Origin: Quillaja saponaria
Lineage: Eukaryota > Streptophyta > Magnoliopsida > Fabales > Quillajaceae
DNA: 64,000 nt
NCBI GenBank assembly: GCA_029379385.1
Contig: CM055605.1
Coordinates: forward strand, 1,833,001-1,897,000
Direction: 5' to 3'
Of this stretch, positions 54,071 to 64,000 are shown piece by piece. The number at the start of each line of letters is the position of its first letter. Within the stretch, counting starts at the first letter, position 1. Below the pieces are notes generated by a model. It worked only from the letters and a program-made list of their open reading frames with translations. It was not told the DNA's origin and did no database searches. The translations under genes were made by a program, and so were the position numbers.

Positions 54071-56039
54071 TCCTATATATTTTGCTTTGGTGTTTAACAA
54101 GTTTCTGCAGGAAATAGTGGGGATGGTTCTGTCAGCTATTTATAAACCAAGCAGAAGGTATAAAAATTTGAAAAGGCATCTGCATGGAAGAGCCATTTCA
54201 AAGTTTATTTTCATACTGATCTGTTGGCAGGAAACAAGAAGTTTCCAAGTTCCAACAAGTCAACTCTATGTTTCTGAATTGGCACGTTAAAAATGAAAAT
54301 AGCAATTTAAAACAGACCCAGGTGACCATTTTTTTGATCTTAATTTCTTGGCTTCATCTATAAACATGAACTTTGGGAAAGTCCATTTGAAAAACGTGTG
54401 GGATGACGATTTATGGGTTAAAAAAAGTTCTATTTTTTGACGTAATAGCTGAACAAAATTTACAAAATCCTATTTTTCATTGGTGGTAAGTTGGGATGGT
54501 AGGACTTGTAGCTTGGAAGTTGGAAATAAAATGAAGAAATGAGGCAATTCTGATCTCTGCAAATGACCAGAACAGTAAATGAAGATCAAAAGTTGAAAGT
54601 TTAGTATTTGTTTATTCACATGTTCTCAATGAAAGTCCGACCGTAACATCAAAATCAATTTCTTGCGTATCCTAACAAAAATTAACAATACCTAATTTTT
54701 TTTTTTGTCAACAAAAAAAGTTGAATCTTTTCCAAAATTCAATTTCTAAAAAAAGAGTTAGAATATTGTGACTTGTAAGTTATAGAAATACAAGTATTTT
54801 TTGCAAGTTTTAGTGACAGAAAATTTTTAATTATTGAATTCAAACATAACTTATCACTTACATTATGTCTTGTAAATGAATTTTTTTTATTTATTGATTA
54901 TATATAAGGTCAAGTTTCTATGGTCGGATATTTGATTATAATTTGCAAGGTGACAAAATCAGACAGAGCCACAGTAAAATTTTGAATCAAATCCAAGAGT
55001 TCAAAAGCTATCACTAAGCAGGCATCCTACAATTGTCTTTTTGTCGTTTGCTAACATGAATTCTGGAATGTCCCAGAAACTTGTTTAGAATTTAGAAATG
55101 CCAAATTTTGGACAAAAATAAATCGTGTAATAAACAAATCATAAAGCTTACCAGCTACCAACTCTCACCAACGTCTACTCATGACCTAATCAATGTAGAA
55201 TTAAACCTTTTCTTATATAAAGTTAAGAGCAATTAATTATTTTATTGTTACATAATCACTCCGTAGAAAAGTATATTAAACCGTGTCGACTAATAACACA
55301 ACTGGCAAACAAAAATAATTTGTATATATATCAACTAGCAGCTAGACTTTAACTGTACAGTTGAATTGGTTAAAGACAAAAGTGCTACAGTCATGATTTT
55401 ATGAGGTCTCTACTCTCAAATTTTATTTTATTTTAAATTATTTAAGGAATTATTATTTTCTAACAACTAAAAACAAATGTTTATATTGATAATTACTATC
55501 ACATAATTTGCACAGATGAGTACTTTTTATGAAAACATTACTGTCACTTTACAAATAATTTGTTTGTTTTCTCTTATTATGAAAGTGCAGAACATCTTAA
55601 GAACAGCAAGAACATATATAAGTAAGTAGAAAAGAAATAACAAGTTTTGGGATATTCTTCTTTGATGAATAATGCCATCTCTTTTGCTATGATCAAGCGC
55701 ACTTGCAGCAAATTTGAGTGAGCATTGGCTGAAAAAGATTTATACCTTCAGAAAAATATTAGAATAATTGCAAAATGCCACTTGCAAACCTCTCTGCCCC
55801 ACTGCTTCCAATAATGAAATCAAGCTGCTAATTTATCAGTTAAAAAAATACACATAATAATCATGAGCTTTATTATTTTATAATTTTATTTGATGTGCAC
55901 TTTTTTTTTTTGCATTCTATTTTATATTCATACTATAGATAGGACTATCGACTTATGGATTTGTAAATATTAATTAACCTTATTGCACCTTTATCATTAT
56001 AAAAATTTGTTTTTTAGGATAGTAGGACATATATAATTC
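54071..56039. other. Upstream region of the right carbonic anhydrase copy
   Basis: Counterpart of 48633-50639. It contains the probable promoter, then AT-rich DNA with no coding content. It carries the inverted segment listed separately. Confidence 0.55.
55351..55460. other. Segment inverted relative to the left duplicate
   Basis: Here the sequence reads 'ttgaattggttaaagacaaa ... tttaaggaattattatt'. The left copy (49931-50040) contains the reverse complement of this, 'gaaattattattccttacat ... tttaaccaattaaac'. Flanking DNA on both sides stays collinear (ctaga... on the left, ttttctaacaactaaaaac on the right). Confidence 0.85.
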
Positions 56040-58090
56040 ATAGTCGTAAAATGCCGATTTTCTATCAATTATTAATTACCTAATTAGCTCTAACAAAAAG
56101 TTATATTCCTAGCTAGTTTACTTGGTAAATGTCTAATAACACGTAATAGTTAGTCTGAGGGACGCTTTACTATCAAGTATTAATTACCTATTAGCTAGTT
56201 AATATATCAATTATCATTCTCTTTGCTGGTTTATGTGATAAATGCCTGGATTACTATCAAGTATAGAAGTACCAATTAGTTAATACATAATTATATCCAA
56301 CAAGATTGGTTCAAGTGATAAGACACATAAATCATTAGCGGTTAATGGATTTTTGTAATGTCAGGAGTTCGAACTCGTAAGGAAACATTTGTGGGGAAGA
56401 GCACCCACGAACCCCTAACGAGTTAGGCTTATACTAAAAAGCTATGAGAATACTTGTAAAAAAAATAAAAAAATTCATCATGTTCTTAGCCAATTTTATT
56501 TGATAAATGTCTAATTATATGTAGTCCTAAGATTTACAATCAAGTATTAATTAAGTACCTATTCGATAATACATAAATTGCCACTTTCTTAGACTATCTA
56601 CCTGTTAAATGTCTAATATCATGCAAGACGTGAGATTTTATAGGAGATTTACTATCAACTACTAAATACCTATATATTAGCTAGTATATAGCCATGCGTT
56701 TTGTTGATTTAGGTGATAAATGCCTAATAATATAGAAGTAGTAACTTACAGAAGGTATATGTATGCATGTATGACAATTTTAGTCCACCTCGTGGATATT
56801 TTACTTTATAGATTGAGAAAATACCCGTCCTACAGTCGATAAAGGGTAGGTAAAAATATAAATTTTATACATGTCTTAGGTACAAAAAGGGTAAGGGTTT
56901 TAGTCAAAATGATATATTTGAAGATATTTTTTATATTGTTATCATAAATAAATAAATAAATTATAAATTTTATCCAAATTTTTTCAGGAATACAGAGTTG
57001 AGTAAGAATTAAAAATTTTCCCTCCGGGTAGGGTTATGGATATAGTGTTGGTATGATTAAGTGCACTTGCTGCAAATTTGAATGAGTATTGGCTCAAAAA
57101 GATTTATACCTTGAGGAAAACGTTAGAAGAGTGGCAAAATGCCAACCTCTTGCATATGTTTTTTTGGATAGCAATATTAATTTCCTATTAGCTACCACAT
57201 AAAAAGTTTTATTCCTAGCCGGTTCACTTGGTCAACGTCTAATAACATGTAAGTTTACTCACTTACTGAAAAATGTGTAATAACAAGTAAGTCGCTAGAC
57301 AGAAAAGCGATTTACTATCAAGTATTAATTACCTATTCACCAATGTTAAAAATCATAAGATTTACTGTAGATATACTATCAAGTATCAAGTACCTATTAG
57401 CTAATACATAAATTATCATGTTCTTAGCCGGTGTACTACTTGATAAATGTCTAATAACAATTAGTAGTAAGATTTACTATCAAGTATTAAATACCTATTT
57501 GCTAATATATAATTTGCCATAATTATTCGTTGTCTAATAACAAGTAAGTCGTGAAAATTCATTGGAGATATACTATCACGTATTAATTACCTATTTAGTT
57601 GAAATGTAAATCATCACTTGTTATAGATGTCAAATAACATGTAAGTCCTAAGATTTACTATAAGTATTATAAATTGTTATGTTATTAACCAATTGATTTG
57701 ATAAATATTGTCTAATAACAAGTAGTCAACCAATAATGGGTTGTTCTAGCAATCAAAGTAGTATTTAAGAAGCCCTCCCTATGTGAAGTTGAGAGTTTGA
57801 ATTCCCTTGCATATTGATAGCCCTTATTGAAGATAAATTTATGTTTCCATGCATGATCATGACTATTCCAAGGAAATCTTAGTTTCAGCACTAACATAGA
57901 TGCAGTTGAGTTCTTCATAAGATTTACAAGAGATTTACTACCAAGTATTAAACACCTATTAGCTAATTATATCATATATCACCATATGCTTAGCCTATTT
58001 ACTTTATAAATGTTTTATAATGTAAGTGTTCAGATTTTCAAAAGATTTACTATCAAGTATTAAACACCTATTAACTAATACATGCATAAA
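56040..58090. repeat. Degenerate tandem repeat array, about 100-bp units (right copy and extension)
   Basis: Same words and order as the left array. It runs past the end of the duplicated block: further units lie at about 57650, 57925-57970 and 58036-58080, which have no counterpart in the left copy. This suggests the ancestral array was longer on this side. Confidence 0.8.
56294..56475 (+). mobile_element. tRNA-like short retroposon (right copy)
   Basis: Counterpart of 50888-51095. Box A-like 'ggttcaagtgataag' and a better-preserved box B, 'ggagttcgaactcg', are followed by an A-rich tail. It lacks the 28-bp tail duplication of the left copy. Confidence 0.5.
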
Positions 58091-58770
58091 CCGTAGCTAG
58101 TGTGTTAAATAAAATAATTATTAATTAATTTTTTAATTTAACGATAAGATGGTGTCGGATTCATCTTAAGTACATCTCGTTTAATTCACTTCTTTGATTT
58201 GAATAAAAACATATAATTCATGTCGATACTAGAGATATTAATAAGATTTTACTAATTAATTAATAGTTTTATTTTAGCTAGTCTATATGAATAATTATAA
58301 TTTGTAAGAAATAAGTAAAGAAACAAGGCAATGACATCAATATAGCATTATGTTTATGCTTAGTTGACTTTTATTTTTTCTAGCTAAATTGGAGTTTACC
58401 TATTTATAGTGCTAATTAATTAATATAAACTAAACACAATAATTAACTTCTAGTCCAAAAATAATGATTTTTCCAAGATAGTATGCGCATCCCACCAAAT
58501 CTTGCCTCATCGGGTGGGATACCCCATCCTTTAAATAATTAATATTGATTAGTGTCATATATTTAAATATATAAAACCCTAGCTAGCACATATATATATA
58601 TGTTTATAAATATTAATTAGAGCTTAAACTTGAACTTCCCTTCTAAACTTGTCCAAGTAAGTTGATTATCAAGCAATTTATAATTCTTTTTTCATGTTTA
58701 TTGTGATCTGGATCTCTCTTGCTTATGAAATTTCTGACTTTTCATGAATAGGTAATATTGAAAAAGAAAA
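58091..58770 (+). promoter_or_regulatory. Upstream region of the small secreted-peptide gene
   Basis: AT-rich. TA-rich words (catatatatatatatg, near 58590) and 'tttataaata' just after are TATA-like. A leader of roughly 150 bp before the ATG at 58771 seems likely. No other element is asserted. Confidence 0.35.
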
Positions 58771-59022
58771 ATGAAGTCTGTAATTGTTGTACTCCTAGTT
58801 CTTATGATGGTGATGACGAGTTCTTGCTTGGCTGCCGACAGGAAGAGTTTGATTGTGAAGAAGCCGGAAAAGCGACTGCTGATCAGTGATGTACGAGACG
58901 GCAAGAATTCCGTGAAGCCGGCCTTGTATGAAGATGACGGAAACAGCGATCTGACAGACCAACATCATTCCATTCCTAGGCCGGAGTTCAACAATGGTGG
59001 CAACGGTGGAAATGGTGGCTAA
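58771..59022 (+). CDS. Small secreted peptide precursor, unknown family
   Basis: This is an 83-residue product. A clear signal peptide (MKSVIVVLLVLMMVMTSSC, then LAA before a charged start at Asp) leads to a basic/acidic spacer with KKPEKR, then a C-terminal block with HHSIPRPEF and a Gly/Asn-rich end (NNGGNGGNGG). There are no cysteines after the signal region. The layout (signal, variable charged middle, short conserved C-terminus) is that of plant signalling-peptide precursors, but the motif does not match CLE, CEP, IDA, PSK, RGF or PEP as I know them. Proline in SIPRP could be hydroxylated; this is inferred. A second copy of the C-terminal block lies downstream. Confidence 0.75.
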   Translation: MKSVIVVLLVLMMVMTSSCLAADRKSLIVKKPEKRLLISDVRDGKNSVKPALYEDDGNSDLTDQHHSIPRPEFNNGGNGGNGG

Positions 59023-59732
59023 TTAATTAATTAAGGTCTTGTTTGTGGTATATATAATAAGTAACTAAGTTTGAACAATAATATTGAGTGTGTACGTATA
59101 TAAAAAAATGGCTTGTGGTTTATTATTTATGTGTTTAGTACTAGTTTGCTTCCATATATGTAAAAACCCTAGTTTTGCAATATCTATAATATATATGTAA
59201 TGTTGGTTTGATGTAAAAATATATATATGCATGTTGTGCATGACTCCCTCTCTTCATCTCTAGCTAGAGATTGATTGTATGCTACGCAACTTTGAAATAA
59301 TTAATTGCCCTCATTTGTAGGAGACGAAAAAAATTCCGTGAAGCCGGACTTGTATGAAGATGACGGTAAACATCATTCCATTCCCAGGCCAGTGTTCGAC
59401 AAAGGTAGCAACGGTGGAAATGGTGGTGGCTAATTAATTAATTAAGGTCTTGTTTGTGGTAGATATGATAAGTAACTAAGTGTGAGCAATAATATTGAGT
59501 GTGTATGTATATAAAAAAATGGCTTGTGGTTTATTATTTATGTGTTTAGTACTATAGTTTGCTTCCATATATGAAAAAACCCTAGTTTTACAATATATAT
59601 AATATATATGTAATGTTGGTTTGATGTAAAAATATCTATATGCATGTTGTGCATGACTCTCTCTCTCTTCATCTCTAGCTAGAGATTGATTGCATACTAC
59701 GCAACTTTGAAATAATTAATTGCCCTCATTGG
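58895..59732 (+). repeat. Direct duplication of the peptide gene's C-terminal coding part and 3' region
   Basis: 58895-59317 and 59321-59732 are near-identical direct repeats (offset 416-426 bp). They cover the C-terminal coding block, stop codon, 3' UTR and spacer. The signal-peptide part is not duplicated. Confidence 0.9.
59321..59433 (+). pseudogene. Duplicated C-terminal peptide block: orphan fragment or alternative last exon
   Basis: The frame after TTTGTAG at 59320 reads DEKNSVKPDLYEDDG, then KHHSIPRPVF, DKGSNGGNGGG and a stop at 59431-59433. It lacks a start codon and signal peptide. The frame is intact, with a 7-residue deletion relative to the first copy, and the SIPRP motif is exactly conserved. 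A splice acceptor-like TTTGTAG directly precedes it, so it could be joined to the first exon as an alternative tail. Otherwise it is a dead partial duplicate. Confidence 0.6.
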
Positions 59733-59733
59733 T

Positions 59734-60067
59734 ATATATTTTTGAAATAATTAAATAATAAGATCATTGTTTATAAGAAATATTTCGTGTGATTATTTAT
59801 TAGCATTCAATATTTTGTACATATAAATAAGTTTTGTGATAATAAACTATTTGAAAACAAATATAATGTGAAATTACTTAACAAAATTATGATGAAGATT
59901 TTACAAAAAAAATAAAATTCAATAACTCTCACACAAGGTTTTTTAAAATTGAAATTTCCCTTTCACTTACAAATCCCATGAATATATAGGCCATGCTGAA
60001 AGCCTGAAACTTTATTTCTCTTAGATATTGATTGGATGCTGCACAACATTAAAATAATTGCCGTCAT

Positions 60068-60108
<41 letters not shown>

Positions 60109-60907
60109 GAATTACTTCACGTATGGAACAATTTTAATTAATGTATAATTCCCGTTCATCAATCAAATCATCACAATCTAATTAAAACGTCTGTGTGTTA
60201 GTATATATATACAGATGACATAATATTTAGCAACTTCTTGTCAATTATGACTAAATAATTATAAATCGACAACCAAATATTGTATGTAGATATATTTTGC
60301 AACATAAATTGTTGAAGTTACAGACGATGAAACAAGTTGATAGCCGATATCATGTCCAATGTTTATTGACGAGAAAATGATATGATTTTTTGCTTGTTGG
60401 TCGAAGCCCATTGATGTGATATGACATCACAAAGAAACTGTACAGGCACTATATTAGCTTAAACTTAGTGGATTTTCCCTATTCTTAGTTACTATATAAG
60501 GACAATAAAAATTTATCTTAACTTCATAATTCAGATGTTTGAATATCTAGTTTAGTGAGATAAATTTGGCATATAGCCTCATGCTCATTTGGTGACAATT
60601 CCATCATTAGTATAGATTAATGATCATATAATATCATTCAAAGAATCAAAATAAAATTATAGTTTTATTTGTTTGTATTATATATTATGTCGCCTCATTT
60701 CAAGAATTTGAAATAAAATCTCATTTAAGAGAAGAAAAATAACATTGACATGATACATTGCTTTTGGGTTCCACCATGCCATGATGGATGACAAATAATT
60801 GCTCATGACAATGACGCATAAGAATTTTGATTTCCTTTCGAAATCAATCAAACAATGAAAAAAACTTTATTCTTTCACAAATTAATCAAAAGCAGTGAAA
60901 ATATTCA
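59734..60907. other. Intergenic DNA between the peptide gene and the BEL1-like gene
   Basis: AT-rich with no coding content. The right end should hold the 3' UTR of the BEL1-like gene. Confidence 0.5.
60069..60105. repeat. (AT)n microsatellite
   Basis: An uninterrupted run of about 18 TA dinucleotides. Likely length-polymorphic. Confidence 0.95.
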
Positions 60908-63900
60908 TCAACCAACAAAGTCATGAATCATATGGCCTCCAAAGTGCCGCCTGAGCTGATCCTCCTGTTGTAACTGCTGTTGCTGGTGCTGTGCATTTTC
61001 TACACCATTCCTGAGACCCAGTGTTAGTGAAACAGATCCAAGCCCACCCCTTTGGTATGGCAGAAAACCCATCAGTGACCTGTCCATGCTTGGTGTCATC
61101 TGACATTCCAATGGTTCTGAATGTAGATCACCATGTCCATTCTCAGTGCCCACCAAAGATCCCATCTCCAGGCACTCCAATTGCTTGTCGGGAGTTGCAT
61201 GCATACCAAACCTGTAAGGTGGTTGATCAACTCTAGGCTGGCTGGTCCCTTCTGTGGCAGAACTTCCATCATTTTTGCTCGAGTTCTGGTTAGTGCATGC
61301 CAAGCCTTTCGTTTCAAGCATGTGTATTTCCTCAACCATTGGCTTCCATACACGTACCCGAGCATTGATAAACCAATTTGATACCTACATTAGTCAGTTA
61401 TACTAAATATTAATCCTGTAACAAAAGATTAATAATGACCAAGAAATGAGACCTTTTTTAGCCTTTAAGGATTATTAATATTCTAATTCAATTAGCAGCT
61501 ACACTATCCAATCTCAACACATAGCATGATTTGAGAGTATTAGAATGCTAATTTTAGGTCCACATAACAACAACCATGTGATCATGTCATATTCCGAGTC
61601 AATCACCCAAATAATCAACAATTTGAAGACATAATAATGAGAATAAGAGAAGTAGACCCCTACCTGATTTCTTGATAAACCTGTTTGAGTGGCTAACATG
61701 TGCTTATCTGTGTCTGTAGGGTACCTAAACAGGAAGAAAAAGGAATATCACAATTACAATTCTGTTCCTCCTTTTGGAAAGGGCGGGGGGCGGGGGTTTG
61801 GAGAGAGAAGACATACGGATGAAGAAAATGCTCAAACAGCCAAGCCTTAAGAATCGCCACTGAACGCTCTGGTAGGCCTCTTTGGGGCCTCCAGACATGT
61901 TGTTGAGGTTCAAGAAAGCCCACAGTACCCCCACCAGAATTGTGGGAATGAAAGCATTTGTCAGTGTTTCTTAACCTTGTCATAGTAGTATCATCTTTGG
62001 TACTACTCATACCAGTGGTGGGTGCCGACAGATCCTCTCCCAAGACCTTTTCTATATACTTGAGCTGCTCGAAGATGGCATTCTTTAGGCACTTGAAGTG
62101 CCTTGATACTGACTTGAGAGCCAAGGAAATGTAAGGAGTAGCAAAACTAAGACCTGCTACCGACTCAAAGGATGAAACAACCATTTGCATCTGCTGATGA
62201 TATTGCTTATGTCTTCTGCTTACCTATCAACGGCAAAGTGCAGAACTCCATAAACTTTTACTAGTATAATTGATAAAAATTAAATAGTATTGAAGAACTG
62301 AGTCATCAAGATGCAAAATAAGCAGCAGCTAACAATGCTTTATATTAAACAACATAAAAGCCAAGTTGTGAATTTTGTTGGCAAAACTACTGAACAAGTA
62401 GGCTGTTTTTTCCATCAAAATCTGGTGTCTTACAGTGATTGCAAGACGACAAGTTTAATGGGTTTGGGAGCTTAATAAAGTGAATAGAGAAGAAGTGGCA
62501 TATACATTTGAGAGTAAATCTATATGCCACAGGTTTACACACGGAAGATTGAGCTCCAGACTACTCAAAAGGTATTATTTTGCACGATAGACTATCAGCC
62601 AGTACAAACTATGGCTTGAGTTTTACTTGGTAGAAGCCATAAATAGGGATGAGTGGGATGAATGAAATTATTCTGCTCCACAACATCCCCTGAAATTGAC
62701 TAGACTCCAACAGCTAGCAGTGTAACACATAGTCACAAGAAAAGATCGCATAATCTTCTCTAACATCAAGATTGATCCACTGATAAATGTCCTGTATATC
62801 AATCTTCTGAAGAGGATAGTCAAATTATATTTCTAGAACATTTACATGCAATAGATAAAACAATAAAAGCTAATTGCACATTTTAATACATAAATGAGTG
62901 CGTATGTATGGATCAAATAGGAAGGACTCTATTCTGGAAGGAAAGGTAAACTTTACCGTTTTTATGAATATGCATCAGGCAGATAACAAGGACATTACTA
63001 AGGCAGTTTTAGGCATATAGACAACCACACAAGTCCTCCCAATCATCTCTTTTAACCAAATCAACCCCCTTCCCCTTTTATTTTGGTCCATTTTCCCCTA
63101 CCCAAAAATGTCAAACTTTTTATCTTAGGCACTCATAATTATAACTTTCAGGAATGTCGATAATTTCAGAAGAACATATGTACGGTATACTATCTTTGAC
63201 AGGAAATTTTATTCTTCAACCTACAATATGACATTTTGAACCATACTTCAATCCTAGGCATAAAATTCAAGGATGACAATTTTGATAATATAATTCATCA
63301 ACTTCATGAAAAGAACTTTGCAAGATAAAAGTAAAATTCGAGAATGCTATGACAGTTTCCAAAGATGTAAAGCCTAAATGTGGCTTAAGAACCAAACTTC
63401 ATATGTAGTAAGTATATACTAACTAACTCACAATGAATAAGTATAATTCGCAGGATGCATATGACAACCAAAAAAAAAAAAAAAAAGGAAAAGGATACCA
63501 AATTAATGTTAGTTGTTAGGCAGTGAGGTAGAAGTAAAAAAATATAGTATTCTATATGAAACACATTCGTTATAACCAACCTCATCTTGCATATAGAGTA
63601 GCTTGGCCTTTTTTTGTTGACACTCTGGCTGAAAAGACTCACAAGAGCTCCCAACTCCACCATCACCAATATTTTCATTTGAACTATAAAATGTAGAGGA
63701 CGAGGCGCCTGAATTGTTGCACTTCAGAACAACCTCATTTCCAATAGCATTAGCAGCAGCTGAAGTTGAAGTGCAAACTTCTCCAGAAACCCTTTCAGAC
63801 ATATCATATTCTTTGACAAGTTTTGGACCAATGCAGAACTCATCCAACAACTGTTGAGCTGGCTTCAAGAATTTTGAGCTCTTTAAGATAGTTGCATATC

Positions 63901-64000
63901 CAGTGAAAGGGCCTAGGGGGCCTACATTTTGATAACTAAAGTTCTGAGACATTCCCACTATTTCTTGAAGTGATTTTGCACTTCCTTTGGTAATGATGGA
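60908..64000 (-). CDS. BEL1-like homeodomain (TALE) transcription factor, 5' end outside the window
   Basis: A nuclear TALE-class factor; family members pair with KNOX proteins to control meristem and organ development. Exons (minus) are 64000(partial)-63581, 62223-61817, 61724-61664 and 61384-60908, all in phase. The SKY region ([16 protein letters not shown]) is in the first exon. The BELL domain follows ([20 protein letters not shown], then [17 protein letters not shown]). The homeodomain is split over three exons: [32 protein letters not shown] with the TALE loop PYP, and [22 protein letters not shown]-terminal ZIBEL-type motif (VSLTLGL) is present. Position 61-bp exon 3 matches the usual BEL gene structure. 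The Val in RVRVWKP, where most BLHs have Leu, and the EEIHMLE extension may point to a particular BLH subgroup, but I cannot assign a number. The large intron (62224-63580) shows no other feature. Confidence 0.93.

Larger units (their letters stand above)
52286..57770. repeat. Right copy of the 5.4-kb tandem segmental duplication
   Basis: Head-to-tail repeat of 46861-52285. The junction shares AGAA: the copy end reads ...taagaa (seen uninterrupted at 57766-57771) and the copy start reads agaacc.... Differences from the left copy are mostly single bases, plus a 17-bp insertion near 52402-52419, an inverted segment at 55351-55460, and an extra repeat unit near 57640-57720. Confidence 0.93.

Noticed and set aside
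46861..58090. CRISPR-like or bacterial repeat array
   Set aside because: Units are about 100 bp, diverged, with no unique spacers of uniform length, in a plant gene context. This is a degenerate tandem repeat.

Overview
The window is nuclear DNA from a flowering plant, almost certainly a eudicot. It has AT-rich intergenic DNA, many GT-AG introns, and plant-specific families: NCRK, WAV3/EDA40, MOM1, LysM receptor kinase, BEL1 homeobox and PAL. I cannot name the species. I saw no prokaryotic, organellar or viral genes, no CRISPR array and no convincing tRNA or rRNA gene. All exon boundaries were read by eye from splice sites and reading-frame phase, so they are predictions.

Left part (1-22.6 kb). 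A possible N-terminal fragment of a minus-strand gene lies at the left edge. Next come a short minus-strand ORF with a hydrophobic tail, then a nine-exon receptor-like kinase of the NCRK type (2004-6302, minus) with two close G-boxes far upstream. A two-exon RING plus von Willebrand A E3 ligase of the WAV3/EDA40 group follows (9363-13341, minus). After a gene-poor stretch of about 6.6 kb there is a decayed phenylalanine ammonia-lyase gene (20224-22556, plus), which still shows its intron position and a recognisable upstream region.

Middle part (23.2-46.3 kb). A very large minus-strand gene of about 20 exons encodes a MOM1-type silencing factor. In order it has a PHD finger, chromo-like segments, a degenerate SNF2 helicase and the CMM2 region. 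Its frame is broken at about 27.83 kb and shows a second anomaly in the first coding exon near 41.33-41.41 kb. A short retroposon with a 13-bp target-site duplication follows at 43.69 kb. Then comes an intronless LysM receptor with a pseudokinase domain (LYK4-like, plus), whose last 45 or so codons are in a shifted frame.

Right part (46.9-64 kb). A 5.4-kb block carrying a seven-exon alpha-carbonic anhydrase gene is duplicated head to tail. The left copy reads intact. The right copy has a nonsense codon at a conserved Trp. The two copies also differ by an inverted segment of about 110 bp. The distal part of each copy is a degenerate tandem repeat of roughly 100-bp units, interrupted by a tRNA-like retroposon. 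Next is a small secreted-peptide gene whose C-terminal coding part plus 3' region is duplicated directly downstream, where it could act as an alternative last exon. The window ends inside a minus-strand BEL1-like homeobox gene.

The genes are independent plant loci with no operon-like logic. The common threads are local tandem duplication and decay (carbonic anhydrase, peptide tail, PAL) and several single-base frame breaks that could be either real or assembly error.
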